The notes beneath the pieces are model-generated. The model worked only from the letters and a program-made list of their open reading frames with translations, was not told the origin of the DNA and ran no database searches. A program made the position numbers and the translations under genes. This document shows positions 48,305-56,402 of a DNA stretch of 64,000 bases, one piece after another. Every line of letters begins with the position of its first letter. Position 1 is the first letter of the stretch. Source of the stretch: Serratia ureilytica (GTDB taxonomy: Bacteria; Pseudomonadota; Gammaproteobacteria; Enterobacterales; Enterobacteriaceae); assembly GCF_013375155.1 (NCBI RefSeq), contig NZ_JABXOF010000001.1, positions 620,001 through 684,000 of the forward strand, read 5' to 3'.

Positions 48305-49108
48305 ATGGGCATCAGCCGACAAGCGTGGTATCAGTCCCTGCAGCGTGAAGCAGGCAAAGAGGAGCAGGCCCGGCATCTCGTCGAACAGGTGACGGCCATC
48401 CACTTGCACCAGCCCCGGCTGGGGACACGTAAGCTGCATCACCTGTTGCGGCAACGCCCCGAACCGGCATTGCATGCGGGGCGCGACCGGCTGTTCAGTA
48501 TCCTGCGCTGCGCGCGGTTACTGGTGATGCCTAAACGGGCATATCACAAGACGACGCAGAGCCATCATCGTTTTTATCGTCATCCCAACCTGCTGAAGGC
48601 GGGGAAAAATCAGGTCATAGCCAGCCGTCCGGAACAGGTATGGGTGGCGGATATCACCTACTTGCCGCTGAGAACGGGGACGACGTATGTCAGCCTGGTA
48701 ACGGATGCCTGGTCGAGAAAAATCGTGGGCTATCACGTGCATGACAGTCTGCATACCCGGCATGTCGCCTGCGCGTTCAAAATGGCACTGGCCGGCAGAC
48801 GCACGGCGTTGTCGTTGGTGCACCACTCGGACAGGGGGATCCAGTACTGCTCACAGGAATATCAGGCGTTACATCAGAGATATGGCATCACCTGCTCGAT
48901 GACGGACGGGTATGACTGTTATCAGAACGCGCTGGCGGAACGGATAAACGGGATACTCAAAACGGAATACCTGCTCGGCAAACCAGAAGATATCGCGCAG
49001 GCAAGAAAGATGGTCAGGGAGTCGGTGAACTTGTACAACACACGGCCGCCGCACCTGTCGCTGAAATACAAAACGCCCGATGAGGTTCATCGGGCGTTAT
49101 CCGGCTGA
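48305..49108 (+). CDS. IS3-family transposase OrfB (DDE catalytic part)
   Basis: A 267-residue rve-type integrase core with the DDE triad: Asp in VWVADITYLPL, Asp in VHHSDRGIQYCS and Glu in NALAERINGILKTEY. The N-terminal HTH_21-like region (HQPRLGTRKLHHLL) is intact. The listed start is the first ATG. The frame is open back to 48233, so the natural product is the OrfAB fusion made by -1 frameshifting, with a junction reading ..VTRACRWMGISRQAWY. No stop codons or truncation, so the element may be active. Confidence 0.88.
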   Translation: MGISRQAWYQSLQREAGKEEQARHLVEQVTAIHLHQPRLGTRKLHHLLRQRPEPALHAGRDRLFSILRCARLLVMPKRAYHKTTQSHHRFYRHPNLLKAGKNQVIASRPEQVWVADITYLPLRTGTTYVSLVTDAWSRKIVGYHVHDSLHTRHVACAFKMALAGRRTALSLVHHSDRGIQYCSQEYQALHQRYGITCSMTDGYDCYQNALAERINGILKTEYLLGKPEDIAQARKMVRESVNLYNTRPPHLSLKYKTPDEVHRALSG

Positions 49109-49146
49109 AAAGTGTCAATCTATATCAGGACTAGTCAAAGCCTTAA

Positions 49147-49168
49147 ACCACCTACCTAAGGAGGCGGT
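49147..49168 (-). terminator. Weak hairpin after the lectin-like gene
   Basis: A 7-bp stem ACCACCT / AGGCGGT (with a G-U pair on the reverse strand) followed by TTTAAGG, 31 bases beyond the stop of the 49200-50021 gene and adjacent to the IS right end. A possible terminator only. Confidence 0.35.
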
Positions 49169-49199
49169 GATTTATGTAATTTTTTTCAAAATAGAATTC

Positions 49200-50021
49200 T
49201 CATAGATATTTTGATTTTACTTCACCTATATAATTATAAAGAGACTCTTTTTGCTCGGCGCTTATGGTGCCAGGTATAATGAGAACCATAGCAATATCAC
49301 CGAAAAAACCGTTACTAAGAGGGTTTCCAGCGCCCCCGATGATGAGTTGGCGTGACGCAGAGTTTGCGAATGGTATTGCAGGAACTAACCGTTGCTGTTT
49401 AATAATGCCATCTATCTCAATTTGATGCATATCTGTTCTAACTTCCAGCAGTAGGCTATGCCAGAGCCCATCATCATTGAATGTGGAATTTATTGGGTAA
49501 TTGCTCTGGGTTATTGGCGATGTTGCACCGTGATGCAAAAACAACATATTCCCTCTATACCCATCGTCACGGAAACGTAAGCGAAAAATATTTGGGCTGT
49601 TATCATAGTTGCCTAATATGTTTCCTCCTGTACCATCGTATCCTCCTTGTTGCCGCAGAGGAACACGATAAACCATCGCTAAAGCAAAAACTCCGTTGGG
49701 GGGCAGTTGTTCATAAGCGTTATTAGATAAGATAGCGCCAGGCGCGGAGGGGCCTCGCCCTAATCCGAAGTTGAGGAACTTATGTCCGTTGGCAGATGTA
49801 ATTAGCCGAGGCATATAGCCTGATCTCAAGGGTAGCCATATGGCTGCATTTGTGCGATCGCTAATCGCCGTTACATTTATATTGTTGGTAACATTAACGC
49901 CTACTTCAGAATCAACCCAGGCTAAGGGTGACATTAACAATATTTTCTCCTCTGTATTGGATATTCCATATGACGGAAGATAATTATTCACAGGTTCATA
50001 TAAGCTTCTGAATACTCGCAT
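49200..50021 (-). CDS. LamG/concanavalin-like lectin-fold protein
   Basis: A 273-residue protein with a C-terminal jelly-roll of the LamG/pentraxin type (about 110-265): NGVFALAMVYRVPL, FRLRFRDDGYRGNMLFLHHG, DDGLWHSLLLEVRTDMHQIEIDG, RQLIIGGAGNPLSNGFFGDIAMVLIIPGTISAEQKESLYNYIG. The last block is the typical closing segment. No signal peptide is visible. I choose ATG 50021 (MRVFRSLYEPVNNYL) behind GAGGTGAAA, which follows directly on the esterase stop. AT-rich compared with the core genes and therefore probably acquired. Sugar binding for the partner esterase is inferred. Confidence 0.65.
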   Translation of the reverse strand: MRVFRSLYEPVNNYLPSYGISNTEEKILLMSPLAWVDSEVGVNVTNNINVTAISDRTNAAIWLPLRSGYMPRLITSANGHKFLNFGLGRGPSAPGAILSNNAYEQLPPNGVFALAMVYRVPLRQQGGYDGTGGNILGNYDNSPNIFRLRFRDDGYRGNMLFLHHGATSPITQSNYPINSTFNDDGLWHSLLLEVRTDMHQIEIDGIIKQQRLVPAIPFANSASRQLIIGGAGNPLSNGFFGDIAMVLIIPGTISAEQKESLYNYIGEVKSKYL

Positions 50022-50028
50022 TTTCACC

Positions 50029-51531
50029 TCAACGATTAACGGGTATTACATAGGATGGGCACCAGTTTGCATGAGTAATTCCCTCATAGAGCGAGATATG
50101 CTCACTGCTATCGCGTAAGACACTTCTAGCACCTGCTGCGGGGCCGCTCTGGTTGGTTTCGTTATTTTCGTTGCCTTTAATCCCGCATCCTATACGACAT
50201 GATAAGTTTTGAGGAGGGGAAGATAATTCGATCTCCACAATAGTTGGAGCAAAAATACTTACGCGAACTATTTGCGGTGGCGTTGATGTATAGTCATCAA
50301 AAACATATCCAAGACCTGCGCCCAACCCCTCTGTTTTTATTATCTCATCCGAGGTGTCAAGCACGAGCGGTGCACAGGGAACTTCATGGATAAGGTGTAA
50401 AATACGTTCTGTTATCCAAGTGTACCCCGTGCAACGTATACTGTGCCAGCCGGTTGCAAAGCATTCCCAAACAATGGCTCTTGCTACCATTTGCCCTCGT
50501 CTGTTCTGCCCAAGAGAGTTTATATGTATTGGATCGGCAGATGGAAGGTGGTATATAGGGCCGCACAATCTCAAGTTACCTATGCCATCAGAACTATACT
50601 GTGCTTGCCTTACAGGTTGGTCCCATATATCACGTGTAATGGGCGTGTAGGCGATTTGCGATATTATAATTGGAACTCTGGACTTTTGGTTAAAAATACG
50701 TAAGGCCTCTGCCTGAATGTTTCTGTCAAACTGTTGTAACTGGCGTTTATAGCGCTCAACGCTCATGTTTGGCACTTTCATCTCTTCAGAGTCTGATTCT
50801 CCGGCCATCACATCTATAGCAAGCAGTACAGGTTTCCACCCCTTTTTTATACAAATATTCCGTGCATCAACCAAGCCTTGAGTTAATTTAGTCCAAGATG
50901 ATGTACCTTTAGTGAGATCCATATAAGCTTTGCCGCCTTCAGCAGAAACATATGATAGAGTTCTAATTCGATGTCCCGTTTTATTTTCGATTTCATATAC
51001 CAAGTGAGCGGCGGTACTGCTTGCTGCCGTTTCTTGCCAGCCGCCATTAATACTTTCTTTTAATGGTGCCAAATCCATAACAGAATACTCTGGCCTGTTC
51101 GGGTTCTCTTTTCCTTCTCCTCGCTCCGATTTAAACATCCAACAATTATCAGGATAGAGGGGGGTATTTGCAATCAATGTGTCATTTCTTTGATCGCTCC
51201 ACCCCTGAGCCAAACTTTGTCCCCAAATAGGGATGATGTAGCATATGTTTTCATCGCTGCTAATAGATACTCTCGTGCTAGTGACTCCACAAGTAATACC
51301 AACGCTGCTGATATAATTTTCGACTCCTTCAACTACAGATGTGCTATCAGTTCTCCGTAATCCCATTGATGTTGCCACATAATGACCTCCATCTTCGGTA
51401 TAGGCCTCAGTAATTAACATTTCCTCTGTAATATATATGTCTGTGCATATGGCACCGTCGGGAAGTGTATAGGGTAATGTTTCATAGAGTAAATCACTAA
51501 ATTCATTTTCTTTTTTGGTTGATTCTTTCAT
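50029..51531 (-). CDS. SGNH/SASA-type carbohydrate esterase
   Basis: A 500-residue protein with SGNH-hydrolase landmarks of the sialate O-acetylesterase (SASA/DUF303) type: nucleophile block IIPIWGQSLAQGW (about residues 98-110), later AIDVMAGESDSEE (about 238-250, the position of a helper Gly/Asn block in the family) and the Asp/His block SADPIHINSLGQNRRGQMVARAI (about 333-355). The N-terminal 95 residues (DGAICTDIYITEEMLITEAYTEDGGHYV...) and the C-terminal 130 look like separate beta-rich domains, as in phage tail-associated esterases. No signal peptide. It is AT-rich, upstream of and coupled to the lectin-like gene. Deacetylation of a surface or phage-receptor glycan is inferred. Confidence 0.65.
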   Translation of the reverse strand: MKESTKKENEFSDLLYETLPYTLPDGAICTDIYITEEMLITEAYTEDGGHYVATSMGLRRTDSTSVVEGVENYISSVGITCGVTSTRVSISSDENICYIIPIWGQSLAQGWSDQRNDTLIANTPLYPDNCWMFKSERGEGKENPNRPEYSVMDLAPLKESINGGWQETAASSTAAHLVYEIENKTGHRIRTLSYVSAEGGKAYMDLTKGTSSWTKLTQGLVDARNICIKKGWKPVLLAIDVMAGESDSEEMKVPNMSVERYKRQLQQFDRNIQAEALRIFNQKSRVPIIISQIAYTPITRDIWDQPVRQAQYSSDGIGNLRLCGPIYHLPSADPIHINSLGQNRRGQMVARAIVWECFATGWHSIRCTGYTWITERILHLIHEVPCAPLVLDTSDEIIKTEGLGAGLGYVFDDYTSTPPQIVRVSIFAPTIVEIELSSPPQNLSCRIGCGIKGNENNETNQSGPAAGARSVLRDSSEHISLYEGITHANWCPSYVIPVNR

Positions 51532-51807
51532 ACAATCCTCTCAAAGAAAAATACTGGTTTTAGTTCACGTTAGGATTATGCAAAGGTGTCTTTTTTATGC
51601 GAAAAGATAAACATAGCACTGAGAACGATTATGGTCGTTAAAATCTTAACTTTTCTAGTTTGACGCAATAACGAGTGGCTGCATAGATAAGGTGTTTGTT
51701 GTATTCACAAATAAACATTAAAGAAGGGGGAGATTAAACTAATTTATACTGAAAAAATTTTTGGTTTGGCTCGCGGCCTCAATTAATTTTTTAGAAGGGG
51801 AATGATG

Positions 51808-51850
51808 AGAGCAAACATCATGATAATCAATAAATTATCATGTTTGCTCT
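51808..51850. repeat. Long imperfect inverted repeat between esterase and mntR
   Basis: AGAGCAAACATCATGATAAT (51808-51827) pairs with ATTATCATGTTTGCTCT (51834-51850), leaving a 3-base bulge and a 6-base loop. It lies in a 375-base AT-rich gap (51532-51906) that otherwise shows only promoter-like AT stretches. It has no good T-run on either strand, so its nature (terminator of mntR, MITE remnant or structured RNA) is open. Confidence 0.5.
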
Positions 51851-51906
51851 GTCTGGCAAGTGACTTTCTTGGTGTCAGGGTTAGAGGGGGGGAATTATGA
51901 GTGTCC

Positions 51907-52377
51907 TTATTTCATACGGTGTTTGAGCAGGTATTGTTCGAACACCGCCAGCGTTTCGTCCGAGATATGGTGTTCAATCCCTTCGCTGTCCAGCTCGGCG
52001 GTTTCGCTCGGCACCCCGAGGCACATCAGCAGATCGACCACGATGCGGTGACGGCGGCGCACCTTCTGCGCCAGCTGTTCGCCTTCCTCGGTTAAAAACA
52101 CCCCGCGATAAGGGCGCGACTCCACCAGCCCGGCGCTTTTGAGCCGTGCGATATTTTTGATCGCCGTCGGGTGAGAGACGCCGAAGCGGCGCGCGATATC
52201 GGTGGTTCTGGCTTCGCGGGTGCTTTGCAGCAAATCGGCGATCAGCTCAACGTAATCTTCGATCAGCGCATTGGACTGCGCTTCGCGGGCGCGGCTAAAA
52301 CGCATGGCGTGCTCGGCCTCGTCCGGCATGTCGGTCTGGGCGTGGCGGTCGGCGTTATCTGGCGCGCGGGTAACCAT
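51907..52377 (-). CDS. mntR: Manganese-dependent repressor MntR
   Basis: A 156-residue DtxR-family regulator. The helix-turn-helix (about 58-82: TTDIARRFGVSHPTAIKNIARLKSAGLV) and the winged segment RGVFLTEEGEQLAQK precede the Mn-binding/dimer helices, with conserved C..LGVPSETAELDSEGIEHHISDET (about 119-141). It is divergent from mntH, 230 bases away. The putative MntR box at 52541-52556 lies nearer mntH. It represses mntH when Mn is plentiful. In E. coli mntR (17.9 min) and mntH (54 min) are apart, so the pairing here is lineage-specific. Confidence 0.92.
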   Translation of the reverse strand: MVTRAPDNADRHAQTDMPDEAEHAMRFSRAREAQSNALIEDYVELIADLLQSTREARTTDIARRFGVSHPTAIKNIARLKSAGLVESRPYRGVFLTEEGEQLAQKVRRRHRIVVDLLMCLGVPSETAELDSEGIEHHISDETLAVFEQYLLKHRMK

Positions 52378-52540
52378 AGCGTAGGGCGTCCTGTAAGAAT
52401 AAAAAAGGCGTCTCCCGGCAATAGCGGGAGGGTTGCCCTAAGTTAGTCCAAATAGCACACATTATCAATTCGATGCCATGCATTGTGGTAGTTAGAAATA
52501 TCTCTACACAAAGCCCATTAATTTCGCCTGTTGCATAAAG

Positions 52541-52556
52541 TGTAGCCGATGCTACA
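52541..52556 (+). promoter_or_regulatory. MntR box upstream of mntH
   Basis: A perfect inverted repeat TGTAGC-CGAT-GCTACA with A/T-rich flanks (AAAG before, TTGT after), 51 bases before the mntH start. The layout resembles the E. coli MntR operator (ATAGCAAAGGCTAT type). Confidence 0.7.
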
Positions 52557-52607
52557 TTGTCAGCATGATCGGTGGAAAAATAACCAGTAAAAGATTAAGG
52601 GTACTTC

Positions 52608-53912
52608 ATGCGAGACGCGGCAACCCCCTCATCGTTAACCGAACGGACCAACATCGCGATTGGCGCCGCCCTTGCCGGGCGCAAGCGCGGCGCCTTTACG
52701 CCGCTGCTGTTCGCCGGCCCGGCGGTGATTGCCTCGATCGCCTATATGGACCCCGGTAACTTCGCCACCAACATCCAGGCCGGGGCGAAATACGGCTATA
52801 GCCTGCTGTGGGTGGTGGTGATGGCCAACCTGATCGCCATGCTGTTCCAGGCGCTGTCGGCCAAACTGGGCATCGTCACCAACCGCAATCTGGCGGAGAT
52901 GTGCCGCGACCAGTTTTCACGGCCGGTGGTGATCGGCATGTGGCTGCTCAGCGAAGTGGCGGCGATGGCCACCGATCTGGCTGAGTTTCTCGGCGGGGCG
53001 ATCGCGCTGGCGCTGCTGTTCCATATGCCGCTGCTGGCGGGCATGGGGGTGACGGCGGTGATCACCTATGCGCTGCTGATGGTGGAGAAAAAAGGTTTTC
53101 GTCCGGTTGAGCTGATGATCGGCGGCCTGGTGGGCATCATCGCGCTGTGCTACCTGGTGGAAATGTTCATCGTGCCGGTGGATTGGCAGGCGGCCGGCAT
53201 CGGTATGGTGACGCCGCAGTTGCCGGATGCCCAAGCGCTGACCATCGCCGTCGGCATTATCGGCGCCACCGTGATGCCGCACGCCATTTTCTTGCATTCG
53301 GGGCTGACCCAGCACCGCAGCCCGGCCAGCGACAACGGCGAGCGGCGCAAGCTGCTGCGTTTTTCCAATATTGAAGTGGTGATCGCGCTGGCGCTGGCCG
53401 GGCTGGTGAATATTGCGATGGTGATCATGGCCTCGAGCGCCTTCCACGCCGGTAACAGCGACGTGGCCGAAATTGGCACCGCCTACCATACGCTGACGCC
53501 GCTGTTCGGCGCGGCGGCGGCCGGCATCTTCCTGGCTTCGCTGATCGCCTCCGGTATTTCCAGCTCGGTGGTGGGCACCATGGCCGGGCAAATGATCATG
53601 CAGGGCTTCGTCGGTTTCCGTATCCCGGTGTGGGTGCGCCGTCTGGTCACCATGGTGCCGGCGTTCATCGTGGTGGCGATGGGCGTCAACGCCACCGACG
53701 CGCTGGTCTACAGCCAGGTGGTGTTGAGCCTGGCGCTGCCGGCGCCGATGATTGCGCTGGTAATGTTCACTCGCCGCCGCGACATCATGGGCGAGTTCGC
53801 CAACGGCCGCTGGACCAGCCTGGCGGCGGTGGTCGGCACGGTGGTGATTGTGCTGCTCAACGTGGTGTTGCTGCTGCAGACTTTCGGTGTCGATATCCCC
53901 GGGTTGGGATGA
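52608..53912 (+). CDS. mntH: Nramp-type Mn2+/H+ symporter MntH
   Basis: A 434-residue, 11-helix inner-membrane metal transporter. The metal-binding motif DPGN is in AYMDPGNFATNIQAG (about residues 47-50), and the MPH motif of helix 6 in GATVMPHAIFLHSGL (about 222-230). It is about 20 residues longer at the N-terminus than E. coli MntH (412). An AAGGGTACTTC stretch stands before the ATG. Expression is likely set by MntR through the 52541-52556 repeat. It would supply Mn during oxidative or iron stress. Confidence 0.95.
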   Translation: MRDAATPSSLTERTNIAIGAALAGRKRGAFTPLLFAGPAVIASIAYMDPGNFATNIQAGAKYGYSLLWVVVMANLIAMLFQALSAKLGIVTNRNLAEMCRDQFSRPVVIGMWLLSEVAAMATDLAEFLGGAIALALLFHMPLLAGMGVTAVITYALLMVEKKGFRPVELMIGGLVGIIALCYLVEMFIVPVDWQAAGIGMVTPQLPDAQALTIAVGIIGATVMPHAIFLHSGLTQHRSPASDNGERRKLLRFSNIEVVIALALAGLVNIAMVIMASSAFHAGNSDVAEIGTAYHTLTPLFGAAAAGIFLASLIASGISSSVVGTMAGQMIMQGFVGFRIPVWVRRLVTMVPAFIVVAMGVNATDALVYSQVVLSLALPAPMIALVMFTRRRDIMGEFANGRWTSLAAVVGTVVIVLLNVVLLLQTFGVDIPGLG

Positions 53913-53921
53913 GCTGCGCGG

Positions 53922-54827
53922 TCAGTGCCCGGCGGATTTACCGGCGAACAGTTCGCTGATGAAGTCGACGAAAACCCGAATTTTATGGCTGCGATCCCGC
54001 AGGCGCGGATAGAGAATATTGATCGGCGCCCCAGGGGGCGCCCACTCCTGCAGTATCGGTTCCAGTTCGCCCGCCTTCAGATAGTTTTCCAGCGTGCAGT
54101 CCAGCAAGTAAACCAGGCCGAGATGGTTCCTGGCCACCTCACACAGCGATTGTGAATGGTTGAAGCTCAACAGCGGGCTGGGCGCCAGACGGTAGCGCTC
54201 GTCATCACGAATGAACTGCCAGTCGTCCGCCGCCGCCGCGCCTGAACGGATAAATCCCAGCCGCTGATGGCGTTGCAACTGCTCCGGGTGTTCCGGCCGG
54301 CCGTGGCGCGCAAAATAATCGGGAGACGCACAGCACAGATAACGGGGTTGCAGCAATGGGCGGCTGACCATCTCGGGGATGTTGCCGGCGCCGATGCGAA
54401 TAAACACGTCGGCGCGATCTTCCGCCGGATTGACCAAGCGATCGCTGACCGACACGCTGAGCTGCAACTCTGGGTATTGCGCCAAAAAAGCCGGGAGCGC
54501 CGGGGCGATATGCATGCTGCTGAGCATCGAGGCTATCTCGACCCGCAGCGGTCCTCGTGGTTGTTCAAAATCGCACGACATGTCGTTTTTCAGCCGGTCA
54601 AACTGCTGCAGAATTTCTTGCGCGGTGCGATAGCAACGCTCCCCGGCGCTGGTCAGCGAGAAGCGCCGGGTTGAACGCTTGAACAGGCGTTGCCCGAACT
54701 GTTTTTCAAGCTGATTGATGCTGTATGTGACGCTGGCCGGGGAGAGCCCCATTTTGGTTGCCGCCTGGCTGAACCCCTCCATTTCCACCACCTGGCAGAA
54801 TACGCGCAGCGCGTGCAGTTCATTCAT
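53922..54827 (-). CDS. LysR family transcriptional regulator
   Basis: A 301-residue LTTR. The N-terminal winged HTH (about 1-60: LHALRVFCQVVEMEGFSQAATKMGLSPASVTYSINQLEKQFGQRLFKRSTRRFSLTSAG) is followed by the substrate-binding domain (about 88-290). The CrgA/DsdC-like subgroup is suggested by RGPLRVEIASMLSSMHIAPALPAFL and by DVFIRIG. I prefer ATG 54827, which has GGAAG in front, over the ATG five codons earlier. The likely target is the divergent SnoaL-like gene (54986), with an AT-rich 158-base gap between. The ligand is unknown. Confidence 0.85.
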   Translation of the reverse strand: MNELHALRVFCQVVEMEGFSQAATKMGLSPASVTYSINQLEKQFGQRLFKRSTRRFSLTSAGERCYRTAQEILQQFDRLKNDMSCDFEQPRGPLRVEIASMLSSMHIAPALPAFLAQYPELQLSVSVSDRLVNPAEDRADVFIRIGAGNIPEMVSRPLLQPRYLCCASPDYFARHGRPEHPEQLQRHQRLGFIRSGAAAADDWQFIRDDERYRLAPSPLLSFNHSQSLCEVARNHLGLVYLLDCTLENYLKAGELEPILQEWAPPGAPINILYPRLRDRSHKIRVFVDFISELFAGKSAGH

Positions 54828-54985
54828 GTTAACGGCTTCCATTATTTAAATTATTAAAAGAGTATTTTTAAATATGCCGGCTGTCAATTTAACGCGGCAT
54901 TGGATAATTTATTTCCAGCGTTTTTATTTATCTGAAATCGCATCCTGTATTGCCATAATGAAATAACGCCTGAGAGGATATTTAT

Positions 54986-55504
54986 ATGAAAAAATTAACT
55001 GTCGTATTGTTATTGGCGGGCGTGGGCTTGTGTGGCCAAAGTTATGCCGCAAGCAGCGAGGCCGCATCGCAAAGTTACAGGGTTTCCGCTGAGGCGGGCG
55101 TCGCGGCCGAGCAGAAGGCGGTGTATAACCTGATAAACCGCTACCAGGCAGCGCTTAACGCCGGCGATACGCAAACAATTTTGTCACTTTTTGCCCCGGA
55201 AAGTTACTCGCAATGGAACGAAAAACCGACGGCGGACAGCAATGAAAAACGCCGACAACAATATGACAATTTATTTAAAAACGAGAAATTTGAAACCGAG
55301 TTTGCTTATGACAGCATCAGTGTGAACGGGAATATGGCCTATGTGCGCACGCACCATCATCGCGGCGCGACGGTAACCCGAATAAGCGACGGAGCCACCT
55401 TGATCGATTTAAACCGTGAAGTATTTGTATTGGAGAAACAGCAGGGCCAGTGGAAGATCGTGGTCTACACCTTTAATACCAACCCGATTCAAGGGGTGAG
55501 TTGA
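54986..55504 (+). CDS. Periplasmic SnoaL/DUF4440-like protein
   Basis: A 172-residue protein with a signal peptide (MKKLTVVLLLAGVGLCGQSYA, cleavage before ASSEAAS) and an NTF2-like cone fold: YNLINRYQAALNAGDTQTILSLFAPES, FETEFAYDSISVNGNMAYVRTHH, REVFVLEKQQGQWKIVVYTFNTNP. Such domains bind small molecules or act as simple enzymes, but no catalytic residues can be assigned. GAGAGGATA precedes the ATG. It has lower GC than its flanks. Divergent from the LysR gene, which probably controls it. Followed by a terminator. Confidence 0.75.
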   Translation: MKKLTVVLLLAGVGLCGQSYAASSEAASQSYRVSAEAGVAAEQKAVYNLINRYQAALNAGDTQTILSLFAPESYSQWNEKPTADSNEKRRQQYDNLFKNEKFETEFAYDSISVNGNMAYVRTHHHRGATVTRISDGATLIDLNREVFVLEKQQGQWKIVVYTFNTNPIQGVS

Positions 55505-55516
55505 GTGACACTGACA

Positions 55517-55536
55517 AAGGCCGCGCAAGCGGCCTT
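55517..55536. terminator. Hairpin between SnoaL-like gene and SDR gene
   Basis: A perfect 8-bp stem AAGGCCGC / GCGGCCTT with GCAA loop between two convergent genes, with only short T/A tracts. Confidence 0.65.
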
Positions 55537-55553
55537 ATTGTGTCGCGCGACGG

Positions 55554-56303
55554 CTAAAGATTCCCCACGCCGCCGTCCATCTGCAGCTCCGCGCCGACCA
55601 TAAAGGCCGACTCATCCGCCGCCAGAAACACCGCCGCTTTGGCCAGCTCCAACGCGCTGCCCATGCGGCCGATCGGCACCAGCGCGCGGATATCGTCGCG
55701 CAAGGCCCGCTCATCCGCTTCCGCCAGCCCCAGCTTACCCAGCGCCGGGGTTTCGGTCGGGCCGGGGCTGAGGCCGTTGACGCGAATGCCGCGCGCGTGC
55801 AGCTCGCCGGAGAGCGTTCTGGCCAAAGACAACAAACCGGCTTTGCTGGCGGCGTAGGCGCTGCTCTGCGGCAGGCCGATATGGGCGCTGACCGAACCGC
55901 ACAGGATCACTGAAGAAGGGTTGGCCAGCAGCGGCAGCAGCGCCTGGATCAGAAAGAACGGCCCCTTCAGGTTGATGTCCATCAGCCGCTGGTAGCTCTG
56001 CTCATCCCACTCCTGCAGCGGGCGATGCGTGACGTCGCCGGCGTTAACGTACAGCACGTCCAGCCGCGGCCACCGTTGCTCCAACTGCTGCGCCAGCGCG
56101 CGCTGCTGTGGGATGTCGCCGGCGTCGCTCAGCAGCAGCAGCGCGTTGCCTGCCAATGCCTGGCCCGCCGCGTCCAAGGCGCGTTGGCTGCGGCCGGTGA
56201 TCGCCACCGTTGCGCCCTCGGCGATGAATTGGCGGGCGGTTTCCAGCCCGATGCCGCTGGTGCCGCCGGTAATCAATGCGTATTTGCCTTGCAGTCGTGA
56301 CAT
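55554..56303 (-). CDS. Short-chain dehydrogenase/reductase
   Basis: A 249-residue classical SDR. The start at 56303 has GAGGAATCGGTT before the ATG and gives MSRLQGKYALITGGTSGIGLETARQF with the cofactor motif TGGTSGIG (12-19). Then come NAG near 83 (YVNAGDVTHRP), catalytic Ser in ILCGSVSA and YAASKAG (Tyr/Lys, about 148-154). The C-terminus ends MDGGVGNL. The Arg in AITGRSQRAL suggests NADP(H). The substrate is unknown. Divergent from an HxlR regulator that likely controls it, a common arrangement for aldehyde/quinone stress genes. Confidence 0.88.
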   Translation of the reverse strand: MSRLQGKYALITGGTSGIGLETARQFIAEGATVAITGRSQRALDAAGQALAGNALLLLSDAGDIPQQRALAQQLEQRWPRLDVLYVNAGDVTHRPLQEWDEQSYQRLMDINLKGPFFLIQALLPLLANPSSVILCGSVSAHIGLPQSSAYAASKAGLLSLARTLSGELHARGIRVNGLSPGPTETPALGKLGLAEADERALRDDIRALVPIGRMGSALELAKAAVFLAADESAFMVGAELQMDGGVGNL

Positions 56304-56360
56304 AACCGATTCCTCTTTAGCGTCTGTTGCGGCATTATTTGCGCTATAGTTCCTTTTGCA

Positions 56361-56383
56361 TAGTAGGCACCTTTTGGATACTA
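56361..56383. promoter_or_regulatory. Candidate HxlR operator
   Basis: TAGTA (56361-56365) and TACTA (56379-56383) form an inverted repeat with a 13-base spacer in the 99-base gap between the divergent SDR and hxlR-type genes. YodB/HxlR-type repressors bind TACTA/TAGTA-like dyads. The match is inferred. Confidence 0.5.
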
Positions 56384-56402
56384 AAGGACGAGGAGGGATG
56401 AA

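Larger units (their letters stand above)
47835..49137 (+). mobile_element. IS3-family insertion sequence, about 1.3 kb
   Basis: The element starts TGACCCGTCCT (47835) and ends ...AGGACTAGTCA (49137). The first 26 bases and the reverse complement of the last 26 agree at about 17 positions, including TGAC, GTCCT and TTGACAC blocks. It carries the orfA/orfB pair with an A6G frameshift site (48233-48239). No target duplication is visible: CCC lies on the left and AAG on the right. That suggests loss or rearrangement next to one end after insertion. It sits between ptsG and the AT-rich cassette. The precise IS name is not recognised. Confidence 0.85.

Noticed and set aside
49481-49726. Plus-strand ORF (81 codons) opposite the lectin-like gene
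   Set aside because: An antisense frame in AT-rich DNA without a ribosome binding site. The reverse gene has a convincing fold and start.
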